In this document: positions 15,089-20,423 of the stretch, in pieces
Layout of the letters: every line of letters begins with the position of its first letter
How positions within the stretch are numbered: the first letter of the stretch is position 1
From: JBOGDS01 sp050743075
Lineage (GTDB): Bacteria; Actinomycetota; Actinomycetes; Jiangellales; Jiangellaceae
Assembly (NCBI GenBank): GCA_050743075.1
Contig: JBOGDS010000069.1
Location: 1-20,423, forward strand
Direction of reading: 5' to 3'
DNA length: 20,423 nt
Notes under the pieces: model-generated
Told to the model about the DNA's origin: nothing
Databases searched by the model: none
Seen by the model: only the letters and a program-made list of their open reading frames with translations
Made by a program: the position numbers and the translations under genes

Positions 15089-15999
15089 AGATCCGCGACG
15101 AGATCCGCCTGCTTCGTCACGGCCGCGACTGGCGCGGACGATCGACTGTGCCGCGGACCGCGGACCCGTGGATCCTGGACGAGGAGGAGCGCGAGTTCCC
15201 GACGGCATGGGCACGCTCTCGTCCTGCGGTGGCGCTGCGCGCCGGGTTGCGCCGGGGGTTGTTGCGACCTGTGACGTGGTCGCAGACGCGGCCCGTGGTC
15301 GAGGGCGTCGAGTACCTGGAGAACCTGCACGGCCCGGCGGTCTTCGTGGCCAACCACTCGTCGCACCTCGACGCACCGTTGATCGTCAGCTCGTTGCCGC
15401 GTCGGTTCGCCGACCGGCTCGCGGTCGGCGCCGCCGCCGACTACTTCTTCGACGCACGTGTACGGGCCGCGGCGACGGTGTTGTTCTTCAACGCGTTCCC
15501 GGTGGAGCGGCACGGGTCCCGACGGCTGCGCTCCCTGGCGGTCGAGCTGCTCGACGAGGGCTGGAGCCTGCTGCTGTTTCCGGAGGGCACCCGGTCCGAG
15601 GACGGCTGGATGAGCGCGTTCAAGCCGGGGACGGCGCAGCTGTGCGTGCAGAAGGGGGTGCCGGTCGTTCCGGTGGCGCTGCGCGGGGCATACGCAGCGA
15701 TGCCGCGAGGGCGTAACTGGCCGGTGCCTGGTCGCCCGCGCATCAGTGTCCGATACGGCCGTCCTCTGCACCCGGTCGAGGGTGAGGGTTTCCGTGAGCT
15801 GCGGACCAGGATGATGCGCGCCGTCGTGCGCCTGTCGACCGAGGAGGAGCTCGGCTGGTACGGGGCCCTGCGCGCCGACGCCGACGAGACGCTCCCGGTC
15901 CCGACGAGGGCGGCGGCCGAGTCGGCCGAGTGGCGGCGGATCTGGGAGGCGACGCGGCCGCTCGACCCGCGCCCCGGCCGTCGCGTCTGGACCTGGTGA
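15085..15999 (+). CDS. PlsC-type 1-acylglycerol-3-phosphate acyltransferase-like protein, operon gene 5
   Basis: 304 residues; the ATG overlaps the previous stop by 4 nt (ATGA). Acyltransferase motifs: I NHSSHLD (H91-x4-D96), II around FFNAFPVERHGSRRL, III LLFPEGTRSEDGW (about 163-175, binding the phosphate or glycerol headgroup) and IV GVPVVPVALRG. The N-terminal 60 residues are basic and partly amphipathic, suited to peripheral membrane attachment. It should move an acyl chain to a lipid acceptor at the inner membrane face, probably finishing the product of the operon. The last 40 codons have a diverged copy at 17129-17245. Confidence 0.9.
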   Translation: MKIRDEIRLLRHGRDWRGRSTVPRTADPWILDEEEREFPTAWARSRPAVALRAGLRRGLLRPVTWSQTRPVVEGVEYLENLHGPAVFVANHSSHLDAPLIVSSLPRRFADRLAVGAAADYFFDARVRAAATVLFFNAFPVERHGSRRLRSLAVELLDEGWSLLLFPEGTRSEDGWMSAFKPGTAQLCVQKGVPVVPVALRGAYAAMPRGRNWPVPGRPRISVRYGRPLHPVEGEGFRELRTRMMRAVVRLSTEEELGWYGALRADADETLPVPTRAAAESAEWRRIWEATRPLDPRPGRRVWTW

Positions 16000-16107
16000 G
16001 TGATTTCCTCGGCCCACCACCGAGAATCGGCCACATCGTCACACGAGCGCAAGGTCGACTGCATGTTGGCCGGGCGCCGGTGGTTCTGGCAGTGGAAAGA
16101 TGGTTGT

Positions 16108-16416
16108 ATGCGCATCCGGCCTGGTCTCAGCGTCGACGACAGAGAGCTTGCCGTATTTTGTCGGCGCCACGGCATCCGCTCGCTGGCGGTGTACGGGTCC
16201 GCGATTCGCGGCAGTTTCACCGCCGAGAGCGATGTCGACGTCCTGGTCGAGTTCGACTCCGGCCGCCTACCCGGACTGATCCGCATGGCAGGGATGGAGC
16301 TGGAGTTGAGCGCATTGTTCGGCGGTCGGGAGATCGAGCTTCGGACGTACGAGGACCTGAGCCGCTACTTCAGGGACAAGGTCCGCGATACGGCGGTGCG
16401 ACTCTATGCCGCTTGA
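16108..16416 (+). CDS. mntA: MntA-type nucleotidyltransferase antitoxin
   Basis: 102 residues from ATG 16108, with GGAAAG about 8 nt upstream; longer frames back to 16000 have no ribosome site. The minimal nucleotidyltransferase signature is complete: G30-S31-x10-D42-x-D44 (VYGSAIRGSFTAESDVDVLV), with a third acidic position at about E77 (REIEL). In characterised MntA-HepT modules the antitoxin adds AMP to a tyrosine of HepT. It overlaps the toxin gene by 11 nt, the usual order and coupling for this system. Confidence 0.9.
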   Translation: MRIRPGLSVDDRELAVFCRRHGIRSLAVYGSAIRGSFTAESDVDVLVEFDSGRLPGLIRMAGMELELSALFGGREIELRTYEDLSRYFRDKVRDTAVRLYAA

Positions 16417-16750
16417 CGACGGCGTACGGATGCGTCACCTGGTCGAGGCTGCACAGAAAGCGGTCGCATACGCCGCGCAACGAGACCGCTCCGCGTTGGA
16501 CGATGACGAGCTGTTTCGGCTGGCCATGACCAAACTGGTCGAGATTGTCGGCGAAGCAGCCAAGCAGGTCAGTCAGCCAACGAAGGCACGCAACCCGGAC
16601 GTTCCCTGGTCGGAGGCTGCTCGCATGCGGGATCGGCTGATCCACCATTACTTCGACATCAACCGCGACGTGCTTTGGCAGACCATCACTGTTGATCTGC
16701 CAGCGCTGCTGGCTGTGACGCCGGCGTCCAGCGAAGCTTCCGACGACTGA
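16406..16750 (+). CDS. hepT: HepT-type HEPN ribonuclease toxin
   Basis: 114 residues, all alpha-helical. The HEPN active-site motif R-x4-H-x-Y is R75-DRLI-H80-H-Y82 (RMRDRLIHHYFD), including the Tyr that MntA modifies in studied systems. The preceding helix LVEIVGEAAKQVS is typical of the DUF86/HepT family. The expected activity is RNA cleavage, neutralised by the partner; targets differ between systems. It is intact and coupled to mntA. Confidence 0.92.
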   Translation: MPLDDGVRMRHLVEAAQKAVAYAAQRDRSALDDDELFRLAMTKLVEIVGEAAKQVSQPTKARNPDVPWSEAARMRDRLIHHYFDINRDVLWQTITVDLPALLAVTPASSEASDD

Positions 16751-16870
16751 GGTCCGCATCTCAGCGCCGCACGCGAACACCGACGCCGCGCGCAACCGCC
16801 CTCATGGTGCGCGACTCCGGCGGATTGCGGGCGTGTCTTCGCGATGCGCGACCAGTCTGCGACAACACCA
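16751..16870. other. Non-coding stretch after hepT
   Basis: No supported gene. The sequence leads into the minus-strand pseudogene that ends at 16871. Confidence 0.4.
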
Positions 16871-17130
16871 TCACTCGCGGGTGCTCGCAGGTCGGGCCCC
16901 GGCAACGACGTAGAGCGTCGAACCCACCGCGAACAGCGAAGCCGCCGCCGTCCAGGTCGTCGCCGCGACGACGCCGACGCACGCGATGGTGTTACGGGCG
17001 AGCGTGAGCGCCGTATGTCGACGGCTCCCACAGCCCGATCGAGCCAACCACCGCTGCCGTCGTCACGGCGACGAAGAGCACGTGGCCGGCTCGGGCGGCC
17101 CACCACCGCCAGGCCGTCAAGCGCTCCAGC
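16871..17130 (-). pseudogene. Broken, internally deleted copy of the membrane protein at 18310-18999
   Basis: On the minus strand, one frame reads AARAGHVLFVAVTTAAVVGS then LWEPSTYG, matching residues about 97-127 of the intact protein. A shifted frame continues ARNTIACVGVVAAT, jumps over about 50 codons present in the intact gene, and resumes TWTAASLFAVGSTLYVV then GARPASTRE and stop, matching its C-terminus. Hence one frameshift and one internal deletion. The 5' part is missing and ends abruptly at 17130, where sequence matching the acyltransferase tail begins on the other strand. Confidence 0.8.
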
Positions 17131-17245
17131 CGACGAGACGCTGCCCTGCCCCGCCCGAGGGCCGAGCGAGTCGGCCGAGTGGCGGATCTGGGAGTCGACC
17201 CGGCCCCTTGACGAACGCCCCCGCCGCCGGGTCTGGACCTGGTGA
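17129..17245 (+). pseudogene. Diverged copy of the last 39 codons of the acyltransferase gene
   Basis: The stretch reads ADETLPCPARGPSESAEWR then IWESTRPLDERPRRRVWTW and stop, matching the C-terminus encoded at 15880-15999 with one missing Arg codon and many silent changes. It has no start of its own and cannot function. It marks a duplicated chromosomal boundary just before the Phd-VapC pair. Confidence 0.85.
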
Positions 17246-17257
17246 CTGTCGGCCGCA

Positions 17258-17281
17258 ATGTAGTGACCATTGTGACCACAT
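17258..17281. promoter_or_regulatory. Imperfect palindromic operator of the phd-vapC operon
   Basis: Between 17258 and 17281 the sequence is an imperfect palindrome (ATGT...ACAT ends, 18 of 24 positions symmetric) that also holds two GTGACCA direct repeats (17263-17269, 17272-17278). It covers the -35 region of the promoter whose -10 is TAGTTT. The position and symmetry fit autoregulation by the antitoxin-toxin complex. Confidence 0.55.
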
Positions 17282-17286
17282 AGTGC

Positions 17287-17292
17287 TAGTTT
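17287..17292 (+). promoter_or_regulatory. -10 box TAGTTT for leaderless phd-vapC
   Basis: TAGTTT lies 6 nt before GTG 17299 with no ribosome site between, so the mRNA probably starts at the GTG. Confidence 0.5.
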
Positions 17293-17298
17293 CATGTC

Positions 17299-17547
17299 GT
17301 GCCTTCCATCGGAGTCCGAGAGTTGAGCCACCACACCAGCCGCTACCTGGCGCGGGTGAAGGCTGGCCAGACGCTGACGATCACCGAGCACGGGCGGGCC
17401 ATCGCAGTGGTCAGTCCGGCTGGCGAGGCCCCCGAGCGTCAGCGCCCACGGCCCCGAATCGGTGGTTACCGCAGCGCCAAGCCCCTGACTGCTGAGGAGA
17501 TCGACGCCGCCTTGGCTCAGGGGTTCGGCTCTGATGATCGTCATTGA
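17299..17547 (+). CDS. Phd/YefM-family antitoxin
   Basis: 82 residues from GTG 17299. The N-terminal IGVRELSHHTSRYLARVKAG followed by ITEHGRAIAVVSP is the standard Phd/YefM DNA-binding and dimerisation domain. The Arg/Pro-rich middle and the C-terminal AKPLTAEEIDAALAQGF form the toxin-neutralising tail typical when the partner is a PIN toxin. It overlaps vapC by 14 nt. It should bind the palindrome just upstream and repress its own operon. Confidence 0.9.
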   Translation: MPSIGVRELSHHTSRYLARVKAGQTLTITEHGRAIAVVSPAGEAPERQRPRPRIGGYRSAKPLTAEEIDAALAQGFGSDDRH

Positions 17548-17971
17548 CACCAGCGGCGTTCTCGCTGCGAAGGATGCGGCTCATCCTCAGCACCGGGCCG
17601 TCGCGGAGGCGATCCTCGGGACATCCCATCCACTCCTGCTGTCTCCGTTCGTCGTGGCCGAGTGCGACTACATGCTCGCGACACGGCTCGGCGTCGATGC
17701 TGCGCGCGAGTTCATCGACGAGATAGCCCGCGATGCGTTCCAGCTCGTCGAGGTCGACTCCGGTGACGTCGCCGCTGCCGGCGGAATCATCGATCGTTAC
17801 GGCGACCTGAACATCGGCATCACCGACGCGTCGCTGGTGATCGTCGCAGCCCGCTATCAGACGACACGGTTGCTCACGTTCGACGAGAGACACTTCCGCA
17901 CCGTCGCGCCCTTGTGGGGTGCGCCGGCTTTCACTCTGCTGCCGGCTGATCGACCGGATGGAAGGTCGTAG
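17534..17971 (+). CDS. vapC: VapC-type PIN-domain ribonuclease toxin
   Basis: 145 residues. Acidic PIN residues are all present: D5 (VIDTSG), E43 (VAECDY), D98 (GITDASLV) and D117 (TFDERHF), which bind Mg2+ for RNA cleavage. Length and order are normal and the frame is intact. Known VapC toxins cut tRNA or rRNA at single sites; the target here cannot be told. It is co-transcribed with the antitoxin through a 14-nt overlap. Confidence 0.93.
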   Translation: MIVIDTSGVLAAKDAAHPQHRAVAEAILGTSHPLLLSPFVVAECDYMLATRLGVDAAREFIDEIARDAFQLVEVDSGDVAAAGGIIDRYGDLNIGITDASLVIVAARYQTTRLLTFDERHFRTVAPLWGAPAFTLLPADRPDGRS

Positions 17972-17989
17972 GTAGGCAGCGAAGCATCG

Positions 17990-18050
17990 ACCACGTCACT
18001 CGTCGCGGGCGCTCGCAAGCGGACGCCGAGAAACCGGCCCCGGCGAGGCT
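17990..18050 (-). pseudogene. Possible second remnant of the membrane-protein gene 3' end
   Basis: Read on the minus strand, the end at about 17992-18016 gives ASARDE and stop, close to STRDE at the end of the intact protein and STRE in the first remnant. The shared plus-strand core is CACTCGTCGCGGG. The match is short, so this is tentative. Confidence 0.35.
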
Positions 18051-18052
18051 CG

Positions 18053-18082
18053 CGGTCATCCATGGCGAGCCATGGATGACCG
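18053..18082. terminator. Perfect 13-bp hairpin with CGAG loop
   Basis: CGGTCATCCATGG (18053-18065) and CCATGGATGACCG (18070-18082) are perfect complements around CGAG. It is the strongest stem in the window, 82 nt after the vapC stop, without a U tract. It may be a bidirectional terminator or the trace of a small mobile repeat. Confidence 0.6.
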
Positions 18083-18089
18083 GCACGCA

Positions 18090-18259
18090 CGTCACCTCGT
18101 CGATGAGAGCTGCCCCATGTGGACTCTGCCGCAGGACGACTTCGGCGAGTGTGCTCTTCCGAGCTGCCGAGCGCCGTTGACGACGACAACACGCGTGTCC
18201 GCCAGCGCGTGGTCTGACAAATGTTGATCTTCATATCTGCCGAGCGTTACCTCTGACAA
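18090..18259 (-). pseudogene. Fragment of an AAA_14-type (DUF4143 family) ATPase
   Basis: The minus strand reads LGRYEDQHLSDHALADTRVV then VVNGARQLG; after a one-base loss at about 18159-18160 it continues KSTLAEVVLRQSPHGAALID then EVT. Together this is the N-terminus and Walker A (NGARQxGKST) of the AAA_14/DUF4143 ATPases common in actinomycetes. Only about 55 codons remain and the frameshift lies exactly inside the P-loop. No downstream part is present. Confidence 0.75.
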
Positions 18260-18309
18260 TTGCCGTACTCTCCGCCTCAGATCTGCCGCCCCCAGGTCCT
18301 CGCACCCCG

Positions 18310-18999
18310 TTACTCGTCGCGGGTACTGGTTGGCCGAGGTCCGGAGACGGTGTAGAGGGCCATGCCGAGTACGAACAACGTCATTGCGGTGGTCCAGGCC
18401 GCGGGCGAGCCGGACGGCTGGACCGGCCAGGTCCACAAGGCGGTGCCGTTCGTCAGCGGCCTCGGTGCGGTGAAGTAAACGGTGACGACGTAGGCGAAGA
18501 TCGGCGCCCAGGCCAGCCGCGCACCCAGGATGACGGCAGACGCCGCGACGACGCCGACGCACGCGACGGCCTTACGGACGATCTCATGAGTGCCGTACGT
18601 CGACGGCTCCCACGGGCCGATCGAGCCGACCACAGCCGCCACAGTCACGGCGACGACGAGCACATGGACGGCTCGGGCAGCCCGCCACCGCCAAGCCGTC
18701 GACCGCTCCAGCTCCTCGTCGGCGCCGCCGAGACCGATCGACGCGATGATCGCGCCGACCAACGGCAACGCCACCACGGCCGGCAGCCGCGCGGCCGCGT
18801 CCGGTGTCGCGCCCCGGTGGGCGAGCGCATCGACCATCCACCAGCCGACGAGTGCCACGGCCGCCAGCCCGACGATGGCCCAGCCGAGCTGGCGCGCCCG
18901 GGGGTGCAGAAAGAGCAGCCGCCACGGCAGGGCCCGACGACGTGCTCGGTGCCGGCCGCCTCGGACCCTCGGTGGGACGGCGATGGTCTGGACCGTCAC
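18310..18999 (-). CDS. Polytopic membrane protein, about six helices, unknown function
   Basis: 229 residues from GTG 18999, which overlaps the stop of the upstream reading frame by 4 nt (GTGA). A basic N-terminus (1-35) precedes predicted helices near 40-58, 72-90, 108-127, 133-149, 153-167 and 200-217. I recognise no catalytic motif. The layout resembles the membrane subunits that accompany ABC-type export systems in actinomycetes, but no ATPase is present, and its upstream partner is broken. A decayed copy sits at 16871-17130. The gene itself is open and may be expressed, though it could be an orphan left by the deletion upstream. Confidence 0.7.
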   Translation of the reverse strand: MTVQTIAVPPRVRGGRHRARRRALPWRLLFLHPRARQLGWAIVGLAAVALVGWWMVDALAHRGATPDAAARLPAVVALPLVGAIIASIGLGGADEELERSTAWRWRAARAVHVLVVAVTVAAVVGSIGPWEPSTYGTHEIVRKAVACVGVVAASAVILGARLAWAPIFAYVVTVYFTAPRPLTNGTALWTWPVQPSGSPAAWTTAMTLFVLGMALYTVSGPRPTSTRDE

Positions 19000-19790
19000 C
19001 GCAGCACGGCCATCAACTCGGCGAACGCCGCGTCGTCGCATGACCTGGCTGCGGCCATGTACTTGCCCATCCATGCCTGCTGATGAGCCTCGTCCATCCG
19101 TAGCAGCACCTCGTGGGGCAGGGTCCCATTTCCGTTCGTGATGACGCCACTCGTGTCGCCCCCAGCCCAGTGGTAGGCCACTTCGGTCGCCCACCACACC
19201 GCCTCATTCGCAGCCATGGGATCGCACGCTTGTATGGCCAGACCTTGGGCTGCCTGCGCGAATAGATCCTGGATCGTGCCGCCAAATAGATCTTGGTCTA
19301 TGAGGCCACCCGTGGGTGCGATCAGATCGTCCAAGTACAGCTCGGCCGTCCCCTCCGGCGGACGCCTGTGGTCACGTTCGTCACGCCAATGACCGTCCAC
19401 GGCCCGAACGAATCCGGCAGGAACGCCTTGCCAATGCCGCAGCGCATCTTGGACTGGTCCGGCGGCGTCGTCGAGCAGGAACGCGTTGACTCGTGTCATG
19501 CAGACCTCTGGCCCGGTCTCGGTGCACACCAGCTCTCGGGCAGTCGGGTCGGACTGCCAGCGGTCGTAGCCGGGCCGGTCACGATCGGCAACGCCGCCAC
19601 CACGGCAATCCCGGCCGGGAAGGCAGCGAGCCGTTTCCGGTGAGCCGCGACCGGCACCAGCACGGTCGCCGCCAGCGCGGCGAGCCAGAGCGCCTGCATC
19701 CCATGAAATGCCGGCGGGAGCCACAACGTGCCGTCTCCCGCGTAACCGACAGCGGGGCTGAGCCACAACCTGCCTCGTTCGCCGTCGTAG
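18996..19790 (-). pseudogene. Truncated, frameshifted membrane protein (ABC-permease-associated type)
   Basis: From about 19790 one frame encodes LWLSPAVGYAGDGTLWLPP and two hydrophobic segments (ALWLAALAATVLVPVAA; AAFPAGIAVVAALPIVTGP). Near 19575 the sense shifts frame and continues GYDRWQSDPTARELVCTETG then PEVCMTRVNAFLLDD and on to a natural stop at 18996 (about 190 residues). The CTETGPEVC segment resembles the extracytoplasmic part of actinobacterial ABC-permease-like proteins (from memory, moderate certainty). The N-terminus is missing, replaced by MFS sequence. The C-terminal part is coupled to the next gene. A sequencing error could explain the frameshift but not the missing 5' end. 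Confidence 0.65.
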
Positions 19791-20423
19791 CAGCGTAGAG
19801 AACGAGCGCGATCTGGACGGCGCTGTCGTGCCCGCGGCCGGGTTCGAGCAGGTCGGTCGCGCGCAGGATCAGCAGCGTTGCGGCGATGTTGCCGAGCTCG
19901 AAGGCGCCGATGCCCAGCATGAGACGCCCGAGCCGCCCGCGTAGGACGGGCCGCACCCGAGTGCGCAGCTGCCGGCGTTCCTGCTCGCGCAGTCGTGCGG
20001 TGTGGCGGATGGCGTACAGGATCGCCACGACCGCGAGCAGTCCGGGGATGACCGAGAGCAGGATGGCAGTGCGGACGCCGACCGCGGCGACCAGCGCGAG
20101 CGCCAGCAGCGGTCCGCCGACGGCGCCGAGGTTGTCCATCGCTCGCTCGAACCCATAGGCGCGGCCGTAGGCGCCGGCCGGTACGACATCAGCCAGCAGC
20201 GCGTTGCGAGCAGGAACCCGCAGGCCGCGGGCCGCCCACGCGCCCGCGCGAAGGACGCCGACCTGCCACGCCGCCCCCGCGACGCCAATCAGGCCGGAGA
20301 GCACGGCCGTGGTTGTGTATCCACCGACCGCGGCGGCGCGGCGACGTTGCGGGTCATCGGCGAGCGCGCCGCCGGCGAACCGCGCCGCGCCGGCGAGGCC
20401 GTCGGACACGCCCTCGATGACGC
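19786..20423 (-). pseudogene. MFS transporter cut off at its C-terminal half (5' end outside window)
   Basis: The open frame enters from the window edge and reads EGVSDGLAGAARFAGGALAD, then helices typical of a 12-TM major facilitator, including ALLADVVPAGAYGRAYGFERAMD and LSVIPGLLAVVAILYAI. It ends its MFS character at IALVLYAA (about 19789), where five or so helices should follow. After that the frame runs through unrelated codons to a stop near 19579. The transporter is therefore truncated by a deletion that joined it, out of frame, to the gene behind it. Confidence 0.75.

Noticed and set aside
12524..15376. 950-codon open frame on the minus strand
   Set aside because: Lies antisense to well-supported genes (ADH, LarA-like, PlsC); low-complexity His/Arg/Asp composition is typical of a GC-rich shadow frame.
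16000..16107. Longer N-terminus for mntA beginning at 16000
   Set aside because: No ribosome site and no family similarity before ATG 16108.
16000..20423. Insertion sequence or integrase as the cause of the rearrangements
   Set aside because: No transposase or integrase motif and no terminal inverted repeats with target duplication were found in any frame read.

Overview
The window is GC-rich bacterial DNA. Very high GC with strong third-position bias, frequent GTG starts, four probable leaderless starts with a TAGNNT -10 box 6-8 nt before the start codon, an oligoribonuclease gene next to tRNA-His, and a tandem pair of P-loop GTPases all point to an actinomycete (Actinomycetota). The genus cannot be named from this sequence.

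Layout. 1-2614 (-): two translationally coupled dynamin/Era-like GTPases, the downstream one leaving the window. 2727-3272 (+): a PEBP-family protein, convergent with cobyric acid synthase cobQ (3283-4806, -). cobQ is divergent from a YbaK/ProX-type deacylase-like gene (4830-5378, +). 5434-5509: tRNA-Arg(UCU). A 48-bp copy of its 3' part lies at 6938-6985 and brackets a 1.48-kb islet carrying a divergent VOC-domain gene and tetR regulator with two clear operator-like palindromes, but no integrase. 7129-8855 (+): a RibD-C/DHFR-like reductase, a small two-helix membrane protein and orn, followed by tRNA-His (8915-8991).

9082-15999 (+) is the metabolic core: five tightly packed genes (1-nt overlap, 4-nt overlap, 12-nt gap, 4-nt overlap). 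They encode a diiron ferritin-like oxygenase/desaturase, a fatty acyl reductase fused to a HAD phosphatase, a zinc MDR alcohol dehydrogenase, a LarA-like (nickel-pincer racemase family) protein and a PlsC-type acyltransferase. They read as one operon for an unusual reduced or hydroxylated lipid. The product is unknown, and this is the best candidate here for an undescribed pathway.

16000-20423 is a plastic zone. Two different type II/VII toxin-antitoxin pairs (MntA-HepT and Phd-VapC) sit in what looks like a duplicated chromosomal slot. Each TA pair is preceded by a copy of the 3' end of the acyltransferase gene and followed by the 3' end of a minus-strand membrane-protein gene. A broken AAA-type ATPase fragment, a perfect 13-bp hairpin, and a deletion junction fusing an MFS transporter out of frame to the remnant of another membrane protein complete the picture of repeated recombination. 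No transposase, integrase or CRISPR array is visible.
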